A DNA stretch of 64,000 bases from DATLFP01 sp035540955. Its GTDB lineage: Bacteria > Actinomycetota > Acidimicrobiia > Acidimicrobiales > CADCSY01. Below, piece by piece: positions 1-9,901 of the stretch (position 1 is its first letter; each line of letters opens with the position of its first letter). A program made the position numbers and the translations under genes. The stretch is taken from NCBI GenBank assembly GCA_035540955.1, contig DATLFP010000058.1, positions 10,042 through 74,041 on the forward strand, in the 5' to 3' direction. The notes below the pieces were generated by a model, which saw only the letters and a program-made list of their open reading frames with translations, did no database searches and was not told where the DNA came from.

Positions 1-1063
1 GAGGACCCGATCAAGGGCGTCTACACCTACACCGACTACATCAACAACCACGGCGGCATCAACGGTCGCAAGATCGTCCTCGACATCCAGGACGACCGCT
101 ACGACAACGAGGGCGCCCGCAACTCGGCCCAGACCCTCATCAACGACCACCAGAACTTCCTCGTGTCGGGCACCCTCGGCATCGACCAGGTCGGCATCGT
201 CGCCGCCGAGGCTGCCAAGCGGGGCGTGCCCTACACGGCGGCCGGTGGCGTCGAGTCGGCGGCGATCCCCGGCATGTACCAGCTGAGCGCCAGCTACACG
301 ACGCACGCCCTGAAGCTCGCGCAGTTCATGGCCAAGGACGACGCGCTGAAGGATCTGAAGAAGATCGGGATCCTCGCCGTCGACTCGCAGTTCGTGAAGC
401 CGCTGATCGACGAGTTCAAGGCGGAGGCGGAGAAGCTCGGCTTCGAGATCGTCGCCGTCGTCTACAACCAGAAGCCGGCTCAGAACCCCGACTACAACGG
501 GTACGTCCTGCGCTTCCGGCAGGCCGGCACGCAGGTGCTCGTCCCCTTCACCGACCCGCTCACGACGCAGCAGATCGTGCAGCGCTGTGCCGCCGGTGCC
601 GCCTGCGGGTGGACCTACACCTTCTCCAACTTCGCGCACGACAGCGACACCGCGCTCACGCTCTTCACGCCGACGTGGGCCACCCAGCGCGTCAGGGGCC
701 TCTCCGCAGGCTGCTACTACATGGCGCCCGAGGTCGAGGGTGACAACTGCGCGCAGATGCGCGTCGCCCGTGAGCAGTGGATCGAGGCCCACGGCGAGGA
801 TGACTGGGTCGAGAACGGCTCCGGTGGCGCCACGGGATACCAGATCGTCTCCTTCCTCAAGGGCGCGCTCCAGCAGGCCGGGCGCGACCTCACCCGGGAG
901 CGCTTCCGCGGCGCGCTCGCCGCGTACAACGGCTACGCCGACCTGATCACGGGTCCGATCACGTTCGCCGGGCGGAGCAACACGATGCACGGCGCCGAGC
1001 GGATGACCGTGCTCGAAGCGCAGTCGAACAACAAGTACAAGATGATCACGCCCGGGTTCGTCG

Positions 1064-1074
<11 letters not shown>
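1..1074 (+). CDS. ABC transporter substrate-binding protein, branched-chain amino acid type (5' end missing)
   Basis: The reading frame is open from the first base, so the N-terminus and its expected lipoprotein signal lie outside the window; 357 codons remain. The visible part is a type I periplasmic binding fold of the LivK/Peripla_BP_6 kind: a lobe with NNHGGINGRKI near the start, a ligand-lobe stretch FTDPLTTQQIVQRC, and a C-terminal region rich in Trp/Tyr. It would capture a substrate outside the membrane and hand it to the permease encoded two genes downstream. The stop overlaps the next start by 11 bases, so translation is probably coupled. Substrate cannot be told: LivK-like proteins bind Leu/Ile/Val, but relatives bind amides, urea or aromatic compounds. 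Family call secure, ligand unknown. Confidence 0.88.
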
Positions 1075-2610
<1,536 letters not shown>

Positions 2611-2614
<4 letters not shown>

Positions 2615-4590
2615 TCGAAGACCTCTTCTCCTACATCGTCATCGGTCTCAGCCGCGGCCTCGTCTACGGCATCCTCGCCCTCGGCCTCGTGCTCGTCTAC
2701 AAGGGCACCAAGATCCTCAATCTGGCGCAGCCGTTCTTCGGCCTCCTCGGCGCCTTCCTCTGCTGGTGGCTCACCGCCCGGGCCGGGTTCCTGCCCTTCG
2801 ACGCAATGACCCGGCCCCGCATGGTCCTGGCCGCCGTGATCAGCGTCGCTCTCGTCGCCCTCAACGGGATCGGCCTCGAGCGGTCGCTGTTCCACCGCCT
2901 GCGCCACGCGCCGCGGTTGGTCACCCTGGTGGCCACGCTGGCGATCGGGCAGGGGACCGTCGGTCTGGTCACCATCCTCTTCGCCCGCAACCAGGAGCAG
3001 GCGGAGACCCTGCGGATCATCCCCAGCGGCATCCGCCACGTCGTCGAGCTGGGCGACGTGAACCTCACCGGCGGCGACCTGCAGGTCATCCTGGTCGTGC
3101 CGCTCGTCGCCCTCGCCCTCGCCCTGTACTTCAAGCGCTCCCGGTTCGGTGTGGCGATCCGCGCCGCGGCCGAGAACGGCGACGCGGCGCGGCTGCTCGG
3201 CGTGTCGGTCGACCGCGTCGCCATGTTCGTGTGGGCGGCCGGCTCCGCGCTCGCGGCCATCGCCGGCATCCTGCTGGCCACCAAGGACGGCTCGCTGCAG
3301 CCCAGCACGCTGTCGGAGGGCTTCCTCGTCAAGGCCCTGGCCGCCGCCCTCATCGGTGGTCTCACGAGCCTGCCGGGCGCCATCGTCGGCGGGCTGGCGG
3401 TGGGCATCGGCGAGGCGGTGATCTCGGGCTGGTTCAGCGACACGATCGGCGCCAGCGAGATCGTCTTCTTCATCGCCGTCGTGCTCATCCTCGCGTTCCG
3501 GCCCCAGGGGTTCTTCGGCATCCGCGACGAGGCCGAGGACACCGCGGCGTTCGTCCCCGCCATCCGCGACCTGCCGCGCCGACTCCAGGAGACCGCCTAC
3601 CCGCTGCTCTTCGGCTGGGCGGGCAAGGCCACCTTCGTGTTCTTCGCCCTGGCGGTGAGCTGGGTCACCGGCTCGGCCACCAACGACGTCCTGTCGCAGG
3701 TGATGATCCTCGCGATGGTGGGGGTGAGCCTCACGGTGGTGATGGGCTTCACCGGCCAGATCTCGCTCGGCCACTGGGCCCTGGCCGGCGTCGGCGCGTT
3801 CGCGGCGGCCAACCTCTTCGGCCGGGCCGGCGTGCCGTTCCTCGTGACGCTGCCGCTCGTCTTCCTCATCGGCGCCGCCGTCAGCCTCGTCATCGGCCTG
3901 CCGGCGCTCCGCATCAAGGGGCTCTACCTGGCGGTGGTGACCGTCACCTTCAGCTACGCCGCCGAGCTGTTCCTCTTCAAGAGCGACGTGTTCGGGGGCG
4001 GCACGAGCGGCCGGTCGATGCCCGCCCCCCGGCTCGGCCCGCTCGATCTCGACAACCCGTCGAACCGGCCCATGTTCGTGTTCACGCTCATCCTGCTGCT
4101 GCTCAGCATGGCGCTGGCCCGCAACGTGCTGAAGAGCCGGGTCGGCCGGTCGTTCGTGGCGCTGCGGGAGAACGAGAAGGCGGCCGCCACCTTCGGCGTG
4201 CGCCTGGCGCCGACGCGGCTGATCGCGTTCGCGCTGTCGGGTGGCATCGCCGCTGTCGCCGGCCTCGCGTTCGCCGTCCGGGTCGGCACCGTCAACAACA
4301 CCGACTTCCACACCCAGACGTCGCTGTTGCTCGTGCTGATGGTCATCATCGGGGGCCTGCCGACCCTCTCGGGGCCGCTGCTCGGCTCCTTCGTGGTGTT
4401 CGGGTTGCCGTTCCTCCTCAAGTTCGACAACGGCTGGATCATCCCGATCGGGACCGGGATCCTGACCATCGTCGTGCTCATCAGGCTGCCCGGCGGCCTC
4501 GCCGGCGTGTTCCTCCGTGGCCGCCAGTCGGCCATCGAGACGCTGGTGGACCTGGAGGAGCAACCGGCGCCGGTACCGTCCGGCGCGTGA
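2611..4590 (+). CDS. Fused LivH-LivM type ABC transporter permease
   Basis: A 659-residue polytopic membrane protein made of two permease halves. Residues about 1-300 resemble LivH (YGILALGLVLVYKGTKILN near the start, then repeated hydrophobic helices). A soluble linker at about 300-335 rich in Asp, Glu and Arg leads into a LivM-like half (about 340-635) with the GFTGQISLGHWALAG motif typical of that family. It forms the membrane channel for the importer whose ATPase is also a fusion. Starts with GTG overlapping the preceding TGA by 4 bases; its own TGA overlaps the GTG of the following ATPase gene by 4 bases. Family call is strong; the permeases plus ATPases being reduced to two polypeptides is the odd point. 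Confidence 0.92.
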
Positions 4591-5228
4591 TCCGCGTCGA
4601 CGGCGTCGCCCGCTCCTTCGGCGGGCACCCGGCCGTCGACGACGTCTCCTTCGCGGTGGGCGACGGTGAGGTGGTCGGCCTCCTCGGACCCAACGGCGCC
4701 GGCAAGACGACCACCATCCGCATCGTGCTCGGCCTGCTGCCCCCGGAGCGCGGTGCCGTGGAGGTCACCCGCCCGCTCGGCTACCTGCCCGAGCACCTCC
4801 AGCCCCACGACGGGATGACCGTCCGCGGGTACCTGCGCTTCATGTGCCGGCTCCGGCGCATTCCCGCAGGAGGCATCGACGGAGCGCTGCGCGACGCGGG
4901 GATCGAGGACCTCGCCCGCCGCCCGATCGGCCGCCTGAGCAAGGGCCAGCGCCAGCGGGTCGGACTGGCGCAGGCCGTCGTCGGCGACCCCCGCTCGCTG
5001 GTGCTCGACGAGCCCACGGCATCCCTCGACCCCAAGCAGGTCGTGGAGGTCCGGCGGCTCGTCCGCCAGCGGGCCGCGGCCGGCGCTGCGGTCCTCGTGT
5101 CCACCCACCTGCTCGCCGAGGCCGCGGCGATGTGCGACCGCGTGGTCGTCCTCAGCGCCGGGCGGGTGGTGGCCGTCGAGGCGCCCGGCCCCGACCTCGA
5201 ACAGCGCTTCCTCCACCTGACGGGATGA
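4587..5228 (+). CDS. ABC-2 exporter ATPase, GldA-like
   Basis: A compact 213-residue ABC ATPase. Walker A GPNGAGKTTT lies near residue 34, the signature LSKGQRQR in the middle, and Walker B LVLDEPTASLDP follows, with a switch His in VSTHLLAEA. It lacks the C-terminal extension many exporter ATPases carry. The GTG start overlaps the stop of the LivHM gene (GTGA), so it is translated from the same message as the importer, but its sequence groups with exporter (CcmA/GldA) ATPases rather than with LivG/F. The next gene, 19 bases downstream, encodes the matching permease fused to a GldG-like domain, which makes this its ATPase partner. Exported substrate unknown. Confidence 0.88.
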   Translation: MIRVDGVARSFGGHPAVDDVSFAVGDGEVVGLLGPNGAGKTTTIRIVLGLLPPERGAVEVTRPLGYLPEHLQPHDGMTVRGYLRFMCRLRRIPAGGIDGALRDAGIEDLARRPIGRLSKGQRQRVGLAQAVVGDPRSLVLDEPTASLDPKQVVEVRRLVRQRAAAGAAVLVSTHLLAEAAAMCDRVVVLSAGRVVAVEAPGPDLEQRFLHLTG

Positions 5229-5247
5229 CGGTGGGAAGCGTGCTCGC

Positions 5248-7197
5248 GTGACGCTCGCGGTGCTCCGCAAGGAGCTGGCCGTGCTGTGGACCTCGCCGGT
5301 CCCGTGGGTGGCGGGCGCCGCGCTGCAGGCGGTGCTCGCCGTGCTGTTCGTGGACCAGCTGCAGGGTCGGACCCAGGCGGTGGTGCAGCCGCTGTTCCCG
5401 ATCGCCGGCCTCCTGCTCGTGGTGACGGTGCCGGTGCTCGCCATGCGGGCCTTCACCGAGGAGCGGCGGACCGGCAACCTCGACGTGCTCCTCGCCGCCC
5501 CGGTGCCGGTGCTCCCGCTGGCGGTCGGCAAGTGGCTCGCGGCGTGGCTCACCGCGCTGGCCATCCTGGCGCCCGCGATCCTCCTGGCCGGGTTGACCGC
5601 GCTGTGGGGCGACCCCGACGTCGGGCCGATCGTCAGCGGCTTCCTCGGCCTCGCCCTCCTTGCCGGGGCGGTCCTCGCCATCGGTGTGCTCGCCTCGGCG
5701 GCGACCGCGTCGCAGGCGCTCGCCGCGCTGGTCACGATCCTCGCCTGCCTCGTGCTCTGGTTCGTGGGCTCGACGACCGGCGACTCGACGCTCTCGCGCT
5801 CGCTCGGATCGGTGTCGCTGTCCGAGCGGCTCCGCACGTTCGCGCAGGGCGGCGTCGACAGCGGCGACGTGGCGTTCTTCGCGGCCGTGTCGATCGTCGG
5901 CGTCGGTGCCGCCGCCCTCCGGTACCAGCGCCGGGCCGCCACGGTGCTCCTGCTCGCCGCCGGGCTCGTGGTCGCCCTGGCGGCGAGCACCAACCGGCTC
6001 GTCGATCTCACCGAGCAGGAGACGCTCACGTTGACGACGATCACCCGCGACGTGGTCGCCGCCGTCGACGACGCCGTCACGATCACCGCCTTCGTCGGTC
6101 GCAACGACCCGGGCCGGGTCGAGGCGGTGACGCTGCTCGACCGGTACGTCCGCCTGAACCACCGAGTCGGCGTGGAGGTGATCGACCCCGCCGACCGCCC
6201 CGGCGACCTGCGACGGTTCGGGATCGATCCGGTGCTCGGCGGCGTCGTCGTCCGCCAGGGCGAGGCCGTCGAGCGGGCGGCGGGGCCGACCGAGCAGGAC
6301 ATCACCTCGGCGCTGGCGCGGCTGCTCCGGGGCGACGACTCCGTCGTGTGCCTGACCACCGGTCACGGCGAGGTCGACCTGGACCTGCCCACCTTCGATG
6401 TCCGGCGGATCGACCTGCTGGCCACGGCGACGATCCCCGAGGGTTGCGACGTGGTGGCGGTCGCCACGCCGCAGACCGATCTCGGGGCCGCCGAGGCCGC
6501 CCTCGCCGAATGGGTCGCGGCCGACGGGAAGCTCCTCGCCCTGCTGGACCCGGTGAGCGACGTGGACCTCGCCGCGGTGCTGTCGCCCTACGGGCTCGGG
6601 GTGAAGCGGGGCGTGGTGTTCGAGGGCGACCCCGACTCGATCGTCGGCGGCGACGAGGCGTCGCCCATCATCCGGCGCTACTCGGCGGCCCACCCCGTGG
6701 TGCGCAACCTCCCGCCCACGTACTTCCCCGGCGTGCAGGAGGTCACCGTGGACGACGGCGTGCGGGTGCCGGGGCTCACCGTCGCCCGCCTCGCCGACAC
6801 CTCGGAGGTGTCGTACCTGGAGACGGCACCGCTCGAGCCTCGGTTCGACCCGGGGGTCGACAGCGGTGGACCGATCACGATCGCGGCGGCGGCCGACCGA
6901 TCGCGGGTGGAGCGTGACGATGCGGTGGCCCGGACCCGGGTGGTCGTCGTCGGCGACGTCGACTTCGCCACCACGTTCGTGGGGAGCGCCGCCAACGAGC
7001 GGTTCCTGCTGCAGGCCCTGGGCTGGCTCGCCCTCGACGACGACCTCATCCCGCTGTCGTCGAACCTGCCCCTCGACCGGCCGCTGGACCTGACCGACGC
7101 CCGCGTCGGCTACGCCCGCGTGCTCGGTGTGGTCGTCGTCCCCGGCCTGTTCCTCGTCGGCGGCGCCATCGTGTGGGCGGTGCGACGCTCCCGCTGA
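5248..7197 (+). CDS. ABC-2 permease fused to GldG-like auxiliary domain (GldF-GldG type)
   Basis: A 649-residue protein. Residues about 1-245 hold about six hydrophobic segments of an ABC-2 permease (GldF-like, starting MTLAVLRKELAVLW). Residues about 250-600 form a soluble GldG/ABC_transp_aux domain (intraflagellar-transport-like fold) and a final transmembrane helix at about 622-645 ends in RRSR. GldA, GldF and GldG form an ABC complex needed for gliding in Bacteroidota, but homologues are widespread in non-gliding bacteria, so gliding is not implied. Start is GTG at 5248; the ATPase partner lies immediately upstream. Likely the last gene of the operon, since the next gene runs the opposite way. 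Function beyond an exporter-like complex is unknown. Confidence 0.85.
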   Translation: MTLAVLRKELAVLWTSPVPWVAGAALQAVLAVLFVDQLQGRTQAVVQPLFPIAGLLLVVTVPVLAMRAFTEERRTGNLDVLLAAPVPVLPLAVGKWLAAWLTALAILAPAILLAGLTALWGDPDVGPIVSGFLGLALLAGAVLAIGVLASAATASQALAALVTILACLVLWFVGSTTGDSTLSRSLGSVSLSERLRTFAQGGVDSGDVAFFAAVSIVGVGAAALRYQRRAATVLLLAAGLVVALAASTNRLVDLTEQETLTLTTITRDVVAAVDDAVTITAFVGRNDPGRVEAVTLLDRYVRLNHRVGVEVIDPADRPGDLRRFGIDPVLGGVVVRQGEAVERAAGPTEQDITSALARLLRGDDSVVCLTTGHGEVDLDLPTFDVRRIDLLATATIPEGCDVVAVATPQTDLGAAEAALAEWVAADGKLLALLDPVSDVDLAAVLSPYGLGVKRGVVFEGDPDSIVGGDEASPIIRRYSAAHPVVRNLPPTYFPGVQEVTVDDGVRVPGLTVARLADTSEVSYLETAPLEPRFDPGVDSGGPITIAAAADRSRVERDDAVARTRVVVVGDVDFATTFVGSAANERFLLQALGWLALDDDLIPLSSNLPLDRPLDLTDARVGYARVLGVVVVPGLFLVGGAIVWAVRRSR

Positions 7198-7200
7198 CGC

Positions 7201-7243
7201 ACGGCGGGCCGAAGGCCCCCCACGCGCAGAGCGAAGACCATCA
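7201..7243 (+). repeat. Short copy of intergenic repeat family A
   Basis: The 43 bases between the convergent GldFG-like and acyl-CoA dehydrogenase genes contain GGCCGAAGGCC followed by ACGCGCAGAGCGAAGACCAT. The same tail (CGCAGAGCG-AGAC-AT with small changes) recurs at 21722-21806, 31248-31333 (opposite strand) and 55669-55721. It runs into the stop codon of the dehydrogenase gene. Confidence 0.55.
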
Positions 7244-8305
7244 GATCCGGGGTTCCTTGGGGAGCCCGAGCAGCATCTCGCCGATGATGTTGCGCTGCAC
7301 CTGGCTGCTGCCCCCGGCGATGCGACCGCCGGGGGCGCCGAGCACGCCGAGGGCGGCGTCGCCGTCGAGCATGGCGTGGGCGCCGGCCTCGTCGGCCCGG
7401 GCCACGGCGATGTCGAAGAACAGCTCGGTGATGCCGAGCTTCAGCAGCGACGCCGCGGTGGTGGCCTGCGGACCCTGCCGCTGGCCGAGGGCCTGCAGGG
7501 CCCGTCCCCGCGCGTAGAGCGACACATCCGTGAGGTCGGCCACCCGCCGCCCGAGGGAGATGACCGACGCGCCGATGTGGCCCCGCTCGTTGGTGAGGGT
7601 GCCCATGGCCACGCCCCACCCGCCGTGCAGCGGACCGAGGAGGGCGTCGGCGGGGATGCGGGCGTCGGTGAAGAACACCTCGTCGAACTCGCTGCCGCCG
7701 GTCATCTGCCGGATCGGCCGCAGCTCGATGCCGGGGATCTGCATGTCGACGAGGAAGAACGAGATGCCCTTGTGCTTGGGCGCGTCGGCATCCGTGCGCG
7801 CCAGGCAGATGCCGTAGTCGGCGACGCGGCCGTTCGAGCACCACACCTTCTGGCCGTTGAGCACCCACTCGTCGCGGTCGCGCTCGGCCCTCGTCGCCAG
7901 CGACGCGAGGTCGCTGCCGGCGCCGGGCTCGCTGAACAGCTGGCACCACACCCGCTCGCCTCGCAGGGTGCGGTGGAGGTGGTCGGCCTTCTGCTCGTCG
8001 GTGCCGTGCGCCATCACCGTCTCGCCCATGAGCACGATCGAGACCATGTTGAGGAACGGCGGCACGTCGGCCAGCGCCGCCTCCTCCAGCCACACCCCGG
8101 TGTGCGCGGCGCTGAGCCCCTTGCCGCCGTGCTCGGGGGGCCAGTGGAACCCCGTCATGCCCGCGTCGTAGAGCCGGCGCTGCCACGCCATGCCCTCCTC
8201 GACGAGCTCGGGCGGGACGATGGCGCCGTAGTTGCGGGGGGCGTGCTGCGTGTTGGCCCGCAGCCAGGCGCTGACGTCGGCCCGGAAGGTCTCGAGGTCG
8301 CTCAC
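7241..8305 (-). CDS. Acyl-CoA dehydrogenase
   Basis: A 354-residue flavoprotein of the acyl-CoA dehydrogenase family, which makes the alpha-beta double bond in the first step of beta-oxidation and passes electrons to ETF. The middle domain shows the FAD/acyl-CoA motif CQLFSEPGAGSDLA and NGQKVWCSNG; the C-terminal helical domain ends with SSQVQRNIIGE, the usual family signature. It is slightly shorter than the usual 380-400 residues and resembles actinobacterial FadE proteins used for branched or steroid acyl chains rather than short-chain enzymes. Start is GTG; a TAGGTT box sits 9 bases upstream on the minus strand, suggesting a leaderless transcript, and a possible TetR operator overlaps it. 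Exact chain specificity cannot be read from sequence. Confidence 0.9.
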   Translation of the reverse strand: MSDLETFRADVSAWLRANTQHAPRNYGAIVPPELVEEGMAWQRRLYDAGMTGFHWPPEHGGKGLSAAHTGVWLEEAALADVPPFLNMVSIVLMGETVMAHGTDEQKADHLHRTLRGERVWCQLFSEPGAGSDLASLATRAERDRDEWVLNGQKVWCSNGRVADYGICLARTDADAPKHKGISFFLVDMQIPGIELRPIRQMTGGSEFDEVFFTDARIPADALLGPLHGGWGVAMGTLTNERGHIGASVISLGRRVADLTDVSLYARGRALQALGQRQGPQATTAASLLKLGITELFFDIAVARADEAGAHAMLDGDAALGVLGAPGGRIAGGSSQVQRNIIGEMLLGLPKEPRI

Positions 8306-8313
8306 GACGGGCG

Positions 8314-8331
8314 AACCTAGCGGTCGTTCAG
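8314..8331 (-). promoter_or_regulatory. Promoter -10 box with overlapping TetR-like operator, acyl-CoA dehydrogenase gene
   Basis: On the minus strand TAGGTT occupies 8319-8314, ending 9 bases before the GTG start at 8305, the spacing of a leaderless promoter. The plus-strand sequence CTAGCGGTCGTTCAG at 8317-8331 closely matches the imperfect dyad CTAGACGGTCGTTCAG at 13238-13253, which lies in front of other acyl-CoA genes. A shared regulator is inferred. Confidence 0.45.
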
Positions 8332-8888
8332 CGGGCGGGAGCCACCCTGACGGGCATCACCAGCGTGAGGAGACCCGGCGCTCGCACCGCCAGCGGGGCG
8401 AACGGTCCGGCCGCCTCGATGATCACCTGCCCGTCACCCGCGAGCTCGAGGGCGTCGTGCAGGAGGTCGGGATCGACGTGGAGCTCGTCGTCGCCGCCGA
8501 AGCGGACACCGTCGGTCCCGACGTGGACGGAGACGGGCCCATCGTCGGCGGCTTCTTCGAGCGCGCGCAGCACCGACGGCCCGTGCGCGGTCGTCGCCAC
8601 CGCCGCCGGGTCGGCGGGGAGGAAGCGCTCGTAGTCCGGGAAGTCGTCCTCGACGTCGCCGGCCGGCTCGAGGGTGTCGGGGTCGAGCAGCACCCGCGCC
8701 GGGTCGGTGGGCCCCGCCGGTCGCTCACACACGACGAGGCGGTGCTTGTCGGTGGCGACGGCGCGCACGACGTCGCCGGCTCGCTCCACGAGGACGCACC
8801 GAAGGGCGGCGGCGTGCTTCCGATCGCGTGACACCGCCGTCCGCGCCAGGCGAACCGCGGCGGCGAGGTCGTCAGAGATGGTGGTCAT
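8328..8888 (-). CDS. Stand-alone half of a DNA polymerase III beta-clamp-like protein
   Basis: A 186-residue protein that resembles only the second half of a bacterial sliding clamp (DnaN). Three landmarks are in the DnaN order: VATDKHRLVV (like the ATD-x-RLA strand of domain II), FPDYERFLP (the domain II/III junction) and, at the end, LVMPVRV (the clamp C-terminus LvMPvRl). A full clamp has three such domains and about 370 residues; this one has room for about one and a half. It is not the replicative clamp and lacks the MerR-type DNA-binding domain some actinobacterial DnaN-like regulators carry. ATG start at 8888. Function unknown: decoy clamp, regulator or sensor are all possible. Confidence 0.7.
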   Translation of the reverse strand: MTTISDDLAAAVRLARTAVSRDRKHAAALRCVLVERAGDVVRAVATDKHRLVVCERPAGPTDPARVLLDPDTLEPAGDVEDDFPDYERFLPADPAAVATTAHGPSVLRALEEAADDGPVSVHVGTDGVRFGGDDELHVDPDLLHDALELAGDGQVIIEAAGPFAPLAVRAPGLLTLVMPVRVAPAR

Positions 8889-8926
8889 GCCCGAGGAGTA
8901 CGCCGTCGGCGTGACGGCCTCCTGGT

Positions 8927-9823
8927 CTACCGGAAGTGCTTCATGAGGGCGGCGAACTCGTCGCCCGGACCGCTGGGGACGATGTAGCCGGTCTCGTCGC
9001 GGATCTTGTCGAAGTTGTCGCGGACCTCTTCGGCGGTGAGGTTCTCCGAGTAGAAGCCCTCGGTGAGGCCGATGAAGAAGCGGGCGATGCGGCCGCCGGC
9101 GGCGCTGTAGATCTCGCCGGTGACGGGGCAGTCCTCGTGCACCAGCCAGGCGACGATCGGCGACACCGTCTTCGGGTCGAGCTTGTCGGCCAGCGGGCCG
9201 AGGATGTCCTCGGTCATGCGGGTGCGGGCCACCGGGGCCAGGGCGTTCACCTTGATGTTGTACTTGGCGCCCTCGGCGGCGAGCACCCGGGTGAGGCCGA
9301 CGAGCCCCATCTTGGCGGCGCCGTAGTTGCTCTGGCCGAAGTTGCCGAGGATGCCCGAGTTGCTGGCGGTGTTCACGACCCGGCCATAGCCCTGCTCGCG
9401 CATCTTGATCCACGCCGGCTTGGTGACCCAGAACGCGCCCCGCAGATGGACGTCGATCACGGGATCGACGAACTCCGGCGTCATGTTGTGGAACGTCTTG
9501 TCGCGGAGGATGCCGGCGTTGTTGATGACGATGTCGACGCGGCCGAACGCATCGAGCGCGGTCTGGACGATCGCCTCGCCGCCCTCGGGCGTGGCGACGC
9601 TGTTGCCGTCGGCCACGGCGACGCCGCCCGCCGCCTCGATCTCCTTCACGACCTGCTCGGCCGGGCCGAGGCTGCCGCTGTCGCCCCCCTGCACGCTGCC
9701 ACCGAGGTCGTTCACCACGACCTGGGCGCCGCGGCTGGCGAGGAGCAGCGCGTGCTCCCGCCCGAGGCCACCGCCCGCCCCCGTGATGATCGCGACCTTG
9801 CCGTCGTACCCGAGCTCTGCCAT
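8927..9823 (-). CDS. SDR family oxidoreductase, 17-beta-HSD4/MFE-2 type
   Basis: A 298-residue short-chain dehydrogenase. The N-terminal Rossmann motif TGAGGGLGREHALLLA, the VVNDLGGS strand end, NNAGILRD, and the catalytic Ser plus YGAAK (Tyr-x3-Lys) are all present. VVNDLGG and the 300-residue length with a C-terminal extension are typical of the dehydrogenase unit of peroxisomal multifunctional enzyme type 2, which oxidises (3R)-hydroxyacyl-CoA. It would act after a MaoC-type hydratase such as the one at 20853-21695. ATG start; the gene lies downstream of an acyl-CoA ligase gene on the same strand, separated by a terminator-like hairpin, so it probably has its own promoter. Confidence 0.85.
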   Translation of the reverse strand: MAELGYDGKVAIITGAGGGLGREHALLLASRGAQVVVNDLGGSVQGGDSGSLGPAEQVVKEIEAAGGVAVADGNSVATPEGGEAIVQTALDAFGRVDIVINNAGILRDKTFHNMTPEFVDPVIDVHLRGAFWVTKPAWIKMREQGYGRVVNTASNSGILGNFGQSNYGAAKMGLVGLTRVLAAEGAKYNIKVNALAPVARTRMTEDILGPLADKLDPKTVSPIVAWLVHEDCPVTGEIYSAAGGRIARFFIGLTEGFYSENLTAEEVRDNFDKIRDETGYIVPSGPGDEFAALMKHFR

Positions 9824-9847
9824 GTCGCCGGACGCTATTCCCTCCCT

Positions 9848-9896
9848 GTTTGGGCGGTGAAATCGCCGCGTGACGCGGCAGACCCACCGCCCAAAC
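9848..9896 (-). terminator. Stem-loop after the acyl-CoA ligase gene
   Basis: GTTTGGGCGGTG at 9848-9859 pairs perfectly with CACCGCCCAAAC at 9885-9896, a 12-base stem. A smaller hairpin GCCGCG-TGA-CGCGGC sits in the loop. It lies just downstream of the ligase gene ending at 9902 and upstream of the SDR gene, the right place for a terminator. There is no clear U-tract. Confidence 0.6.
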
Positions 9897-9901
9897 GGAG
9901 G

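Noticed and set aside
5248..7197. Gliding motility system
   Set aside because: GldA/GldF-GldG homologues are common exporter-like complexes outside gliding bacteria; no other gld or spr genes are here.
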